Assembly (NCBI RefSeq): GCF_000143535.2
Contig: NC_037316.1
Location: forward strand, 1,798,001 to 1,862,000
Direction: 5' to 3'
Length of the DNA stretch: 64,000 nt
Source: Botrytis cinerea B05.10
Lineage: Eukaryota; Ascomycota; Leotiomycetes; Helotiales; Sclerotiniaceae
Position 1 is the first letter of the stretch, and every line of letters starts with the position of its first letter. The notes beneath the pieces are model-generated. The model did no database searches. It had not been told where the DNA came from and was given only the letters and a program-made list of their open reading frames with translations. Positions 58,170 to 64,000 of this stretch are shown one piece after another. Both the position numbers and the translations under genes were made by a program.

Positions 58170-59984
58170 ATATAGTTTATTAGCGAGTGGATTATATTAC
58201 TGAATGGATAACTTTTATTTCAATTTATATTTTCAATTTTATATTATTCAATAACAATTGAATCAACTGATTGAAATAATTAAGAATCTAATAAACTAGG
58301 ATTTATTATATTATTTTAATAGGTTTTTATATTATGATCTATTTTTTGTATTTATTACAATATTAATTAAAGAATGATTTCTTATTAAAATTCCCCTATT
58401 TTTCGTGTTTATTATATTGAATTTGAATATCAATTTTTTATTAAAATAATGTACTAAAAGCTTTTTATTTAATAAATATTCTTTTTTATTATAATTAAAG
58501 CTTTTGTTGTATCGATGTTTATTTGATATTTCATTTGTTATTCAAAATATATAGTTTTTTATATTTAAAAGTATATTCTTATGAGCTAATCTCTTTATAT
58601 CTTTAATTAGAATTAATAATAAATTATTTGATATTTAATTAATATTGATTAAAAAAAACTTTTATTAGATTATAAAAGATTTGGGAAATTTATTAATTTA
58701 AATTAAAAAAGAAGAGAATAAATATATAGATTTGAATATTTAATTTCAAAAATATAATTACAAAATTAGATAAAATTAAATTTTTTTTTTTGAAAATTTT
58801 TTTTTATATTTTAAAAAGTAATTGATTTTTTTATATGTAATTTTGAAAGTTATAAAGAATTCAATTTTTAAAATATATTTGATATATATTTTAATAAAGA
58901 GATTAATTCAATTTTTATATAAATATTCTAGATTGTTAAAATAATTAATATCAAATAATCAAATTAAATAATTTGAATATAATAATAATTATAAATACAT
59001 AATATTTTCTTTTTTATAATATATTCGAAAAACTATTATTTTATAACTTTTATATTTATTTAATATTAATATTTGAGTTTTTCTTTCTATTTTTAATATA
59101 TTTATTAAAATATTTCAAATATTTTAAGTTTATTTTATTATTTATTTATTTATTAGATATAAATTTAATAATTTATTCTATAAAAAAATTCATTGTAATA
59201 TATTAATTGAAAAAATGAATTTATTTTTAAATTATTAAAAATAAAAGAATAAATTTTATGCTTTCTATTTCTATATACTATTATTATAATTCATTTTTGA
59301 TTATTTGATTATATTAATTTACTTTTATTATATTTCTTAACATTAATAACAATTATTATTATAATATATATAATTCCTATTATAAAATCTATTTTATTAA
59401 AATTATAAAGATTTCTATTCAAAATACTATATTTCATTTATATATTTATAATTAATCAAAATTACTTTTTAATAAATTTAAAATTCTTACAAAAAACTTT
59501 TTGAAAATTATAAATACAATTAAAATACATCTTTAATTTAATTCAATATTTTTTAAATCGATATATTCAAAACTTTCTAATATATTTCACATTCTTCAAT
59601 TCAAAAATATAATTCATTATATCTTTTATGCTTTTAAATTTAAATAGAAAATCTTTTAAATCTATATTAAAAATATATTAAATCATAATCTCTTTTTTCA
59701 ATTTCACAAATTTATATCGATTCGCTTATATTTCAATATTTAAAATCAAATCATTTAATTTATAATATAATATTATAAATAATATATTATATAATTCGAT
59801 AGATTATTATATATTAAGTTTTTTATTTTTAAAAATAGTTTTCATAATTGAAAAAGTATTCGAATTTTATTATTTATAAATTGATTAATAATTGATTAAT
59901 AAAATATGTATTAAATTAATATATAAATAATTGAAATAAAAGTAATCTACTTAATGATATAATTTACTTAATGATAAACTACAT
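58170..59984 (-). mobile_element. Pogo-type transposon, copy 3 (1815 bp)
   Basis: The ends are ATATAGTTTATTAGCGAGTG and, inverted, ATGTAGTTTATCATTAAGTA, with TA at 58168-58169 and 59985-59986. The right end holds TTACTTAATGATATAAT-type sites 17 bp apart. It is inserted into copy 4 of the same family. Confidence 0.85.
58370..59750 (-). pseudogene. Transposase pseudogene of pogo/Fot1 type (copy 3)
   Basis: It aligns with the transposase of copies 1 and 2. The first catalytic block near 59410 reads NFNKIDF in place of NFDETGF, again Asp to Asn and Glu to Lys. There are more stops than in copy 2 and no frame over 60 codons remains. Ends are set by analogy with copy 2. Confidence 0.65.
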
Positions 59985-59986
59985 TA

Positions 59987-62445
59987 TTCAGATTTTGAGA
60001 TATTTAATTATCAAACTATTAGAAAAAATGAAAAGGCATTAGGTAACAATAATTCAAAGTCGAGTATAATAAGTAATGAAGATCTAGAGGCTTGTTCTTA
60101 TGTATATTATATTATATAATAAACTACTCTTATATTTCTAATAAACGATTTAATTACTCTTCTACTTTAAAATTGGAAAATAATTTCTGCTTATATCTTT
60201 TAGATTCTATAATAGATTCTATTTCCTTATTATAAAATCTGGATCGACCTTTCTGTTGTTTACTATAAGATCTAACTCAATATATAATTAATCTTTCTAT
60301 TATTCATTATAAAGTCAATTTTCTTATTACTTATTATAAAATCTATATATAAAAGAAAGTTCAAAATATCAAATAATATTCTATCTGAAAAGCTACCTAA
60401 TTTGATTCAAGAAGCTAATCTCTTTTTTATTCATTTGAGTTTACAATACAATAGTTATTGAATTGAAATTATTTACTTAGGTACTATATTTATTTCTTTA
60501 TTGTAAAATGTAAAAGACATAAGAATAAATTTTCTCCCAATTTTAGGGTGTATAAGAGTAATTTGTTTTATATTATAACTACAATGATACAATAATATTA
60601 GTAGTAAGTATACATATACATATTTATAATATTATCTGTTTGAGAAAAACAATTTAAAATTCCTCTTCCTCAGCAGCTTCTATTTGATTTATAGTAGGTC
60701 AAGACTTTTCTATCAAGGAATATAATTATAAGTATTTGGTTTAATTTGAGCTATCATTGAGACATAAACAAGGCATTAGATTGTTTACTATCTGTTATTT
60801 ATCTATAAGATTAAATACACTATTAACTAAAGAAAAATTAAATTGACTTTTTATTAATATTATTATTCATAAAATTATATATAATAATTCAAACCACAAG
60901 ATATCAATAATTATTATTTTAATTCAATAATTTGTTTTTGGGAATTTTAAAGATAGTAGTAATACAAATAAATAAAACTTGTTTTTCCAGCTTTAATTTA
61001 TTAGTAAAATCATAGTTCTGAGATGTAGTTAGTTTTGTTATTTATATAATCGATAAATATAGAAAAAAAGGTATATTATAATGAATCTTCAAATAAAAAA
61101 ATATATAGTAAAATCATCTTTATGAACACAATATTCGTAATAACATAATTTTGTTATTAAGAGGAACATTTTATATACTAATATATTAATATATATATAT
61201 ATATGAGTATTAAAAGAGTATAAACCTTTTTTTTTAAAAAAAAACTTAAAAGGGTTCAAAAAATTTAAAAGCTTTAAAAACTTTTTAGTTAATGTAAACA
61301 ATATTTTAATAAAAATTTATATGAAAGAATTGATGTTTTGCAAAAAGTAATAATTATTTGAATACGAATAACAACTCTATAAAAGCCTTTTTAGTAATCA
61401 AAATAAATTAAATATTTAAATTGATATTAATTCACTTTATTTTAATAAATTTAATATTATATTATAAGATAACAAAAAACATTAAACAATAATGAAATGT
61501 TCTTTTCATAATTTACATAGTCGATATCTTATAAATAGCTTCTTTTTATAAACTCAAAAACTTATAAAAATTATTACATCATTTTAAATGATTGAATGAA
61601 ATAAAATACGCTACTTACTCTTAAAAACTGATTATATATTCTTTTAAATTCTAACTTTCTTGAAAAGAATCATAACCTGTTTTTCAATTTGAATTATGTT
61701 AATCTGAAATATATCTAGTTTATACCTAGGTAGTATAAAAAACCCATTATAAAAGAATCATTACAAATCTAATAGGTCATTCTCAGTACACCCCTCAAAT
61801 AATAATTCTTGATTTCATTGGTGTCAATACAAATTCTCTTAAATTTAATTAAAATAATTAATCGTATTTGACTGTGAACAATTAAATAGAACGCTCTAAA
61901 ATTCCTCTTTCTTTATATTTTATACATTAGAGAAAACAGGATTATTAGTATAATAAATATTCGAAATGACAATCTGATATATAGAAATTGTTTCTCTTAA
62001 TGTTATTAAAACTATATTATAAATCTTAAAAAACTTCAAAATAAATCATAATAAGCTTAAATTCAATTAGTATTATCTTTTCTTCTATTAAAAATTACAA
62101 AAAAAGGAAAATATATATTAGTTAGTAATAACTATGAACTTATTATAGTACTAGGGCACAGCTGTTCGTCGAAAACCAAAATCACATCAGAATCATATAA
62201 AACTTATATAATTAGTTGATATATTTTCTAATGTTATTCTATATTTAATTCAATAAATCTTACATTAGTTTATTCTATTTCAATTTAAATTTAATAGAAA
62301 TAGATCTATTTACTTTTAGGATGTTCATTGATTATAAAATCTATATAAAAAGTCAATATAAATTGAAAATCCTAAAAAATTTGAAATTCACTACTCAAAT
62401 AAACGAAAACTAAAAACTTATTATTATTATTAATTGAATCTTATA
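59987..62445. other. AT-rich interval, no gene
   Basis: Mostly AT-rich DNA. 60190-60350 contains loosely repeated ATTATAAARTC phrases. TACCTAGGTA occurs at 61723-61732. The 70-codon frame at 61089-61301 is low-complexity. Confidence 0.35.
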
Positions 62446-62447
62446 TA

Positions 62448-63724
62448 ACGTAACTTATGATGAATCGGGTCATATGGGGAACCGAGTTACAAAATTCAAT
62501 TCTCTTTATATAATCTTATTCTATAAACTATATACTTATCCAATTCTAATTCTTTTTCTTCAATTTTCTTTTCTAATTTTTCAATTTAATATTTATATAA
62601 TCATCTTTATAGCTTTTTCTCCTTAGGTTTTTTCTCTATCTTATATATCATTTTCAATACTTCCTTATTATTAAAAACAAACTATATTTGTAATTTGATT
62701 CTTTTGTTTTTAATTCTCTTCTTTCGAACTTCAATTATTTCCTAAATATTAATAAACTATTTCCAAAATAAAATTATCTAAATATTTTGAAATTCTATAA
62801 ACCTAATTATTCTTTTAATATATCAACAAATTAATAATATAAAAGGATTATTATTTATTAAAACTTTATTAAAAATCTAATTTACTTACTTTAACTCTAT
62901 CCTATTTAAAAAAGAGCTCCTAAATATAAATAAGTTTAAATTTTAATTAAAAATTCTTATTTATAAAATAAAAGATTACTAAAAGAAATTAAATAATAAT
63001 AAATCAAAAGCTTTTTATAAAACAAAAAATACTAAATCAACTTTTCTCCAACCAACTTTAATATTAAAAAAATTCAATATTTTTTTTCTAATATTTTAAA
63101 AGAATTCTATTCATTCAATTCTTTGAATTTACTTTACATTAATTCAAAAATATCAATTATTCTTTAAAACATAATATCGTTTCATTAGATCATATATTAT
63201 AATATTAAATATTTAAAGCAAATAAAAATAATAAAAAGATAATATAAATAAATCAATATCCTTCTCTATATAAAAAACAATAAAGCTATTTATAATATAA
63301 CTTGAATAATTATTCATAATCAAAAATCGAAACTAATCATCTGATAGTTTTTTGAATTCTAATTTGAAACCCCTTTTTAATTATTCTAATCCATAATTAT
63401 TTGAAATTCATCTATTTATACTAATAAAGAACTATTAATTTTAAAATATACTTTTTAAAATCCATACAAAATTCATATTTTAAATCTTAAAAATGATTAT
63501 AAATAATAAAGCCTTCTCAATTATATTAATATATTCAAATACAATTATTCATTCTTACTTATTAACTATAACTTTCTGATTCGATTTTTAAATAGAATTA
63601 ATTATAATATATACATTTTGAATATTTTCAATTTCAAATCCAATTTCATTTATATTATATATGTCATCCAATTTATATTTTCGTTTAATGAGATCTATAT
63701 GAAATATATCAAATCGAGTTTGAA
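62448..63724 (+). mobile_element. TIR transposon family E, copy 2 (truncated)
   Basis: The left end ACGTAACTTATGATGAATCG has TA at 62446-62447. GAATCGGGTCATATGGG then GAACCGAG gives the 17-bp doubled site, followed by the CTCTTTATATAATCTTATTC promoter-like stretch shared with copy 1. The far end is missing; pogo copy 5 begins at 63727. Confidence 0.7.
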
Positions 63725-63726
63725 TA

Positions 63727-64000
63727 ACATAGTTTAATACTGAGTGGGCCATATCACCGAATAGACTACTTTCACTTTAATTTACATTTTCAAATATAGA
63801 TTATTCAACAACTATTAAATCAATTGATTTAAATTATTAAGAATCTAATAATTTAGAATCTATTATATTATTTTAATAGATTCTTATATTATAATCTATC
63901 TTTTCATATTTATTATAATATCAATCAAAAAATACTTTTCTATTAGAATTTCCTTCTTTTTTATATTTATCATATTGAATTTGAATATGAATCTTTTATT
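63727..64000 (-). mobile_element. Pogo-type transposon, copy 5 (cut by window edge)
   Basis: The left end ACATAGTTTAATACTGAGTG, with TA at 63725-63726, continues GGCCATATCACCGAATAG and CACTTTCACTTTAATTT, matching the left 270 bp of copies 1-4. Its termini are better kept than those of copies 2-4. Confidence 0.8.

Noticed and set aside
1..64000. Organellar (mitochondrial) origin because of high A+T
   Set aside because: A spliceosomal intron, RIP-type decay, TA-inserting pogo elements and copia LTRs indicate nuclear fungal DNA, and no mitochondrial gene or tRNA is present.

Overview
The window looks like nuclear DNA of a filamentous ascomycete (Pezizomycotina). A fungal gene with a 65-nt intron (GTAAGT donor, TAG acceptor) lies at the left end. 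Almost everything to its right is very AT-rich, and the decayed coding regions in it differ from their families mainly by C-to-T or G-to-A changes (CAA/CAG to TAA/TAG stops, Gly/Glu/Asp/Cys codons to Ser/Lys/Asn/Tyr codons). That is the usual footprint of repeat-induced point mutation (RIP). The genus cannot be told from the sequence. I saw no rRNA, tRNA or CRISPR array.

Left margin (1-5300): the 5' end of a gene leaving the window (1-51, minus) and one intact two-exon gene for a classical short-chain dehydrogenase/reductase (2534-3375, minus). Between them is an array of a dispersed repeat ('repeat X'), one copy of which carries a 138-bp solo LTR with a perfect target duplication. Then come a 9-bp microsatellite and a nested MITE.

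Transition zone (5300-16700): MITEs of three families, a 1.83-kb pogo/Fot1-type transposon, a 465-bp miniature LTR element (TRIM-like), a LINE RNase H remnant, and a cytochrome P450 pseudogene (about 12100-13700, plus) whose upstream region escaped mutation. A Ty3/gypsy-type LTR with polypurine tract and a solo copia LTR follow.

Copia element (16691-23526): a full-length but dead Ty1/copia retrotransposon on the minus strand. It has 486-bp LTRs, a 5-bp target duplication (AGAAC), and gag zinc knuckle, protease, integrase, reverse transcriptase and RNase H still readable in order.

Right part (23500-64000): no credible intact gene. It is an AT-rich graveyard holding several pogo-type copies, further MITEs sharing their termini, a four-level transposon nest at 40235-43510, two copies of a 510-bp TIR element, a second 1.69-kb TIR transposon family (47657-49341 and 62448 onward) and a 577-bp long-inverted-repeat element. 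The parts between are low-complexity sequence with scattered TACCTAGGTA palindromes.

The mobile elements form one story: a pogo family supplied termini (ACGTAGTTTA plus repeated 17-bp subterminal sites) that MITEs share, LTR elements inserted among them, and RIP then inactivated all of them, together with at least one host-type P450 gene.
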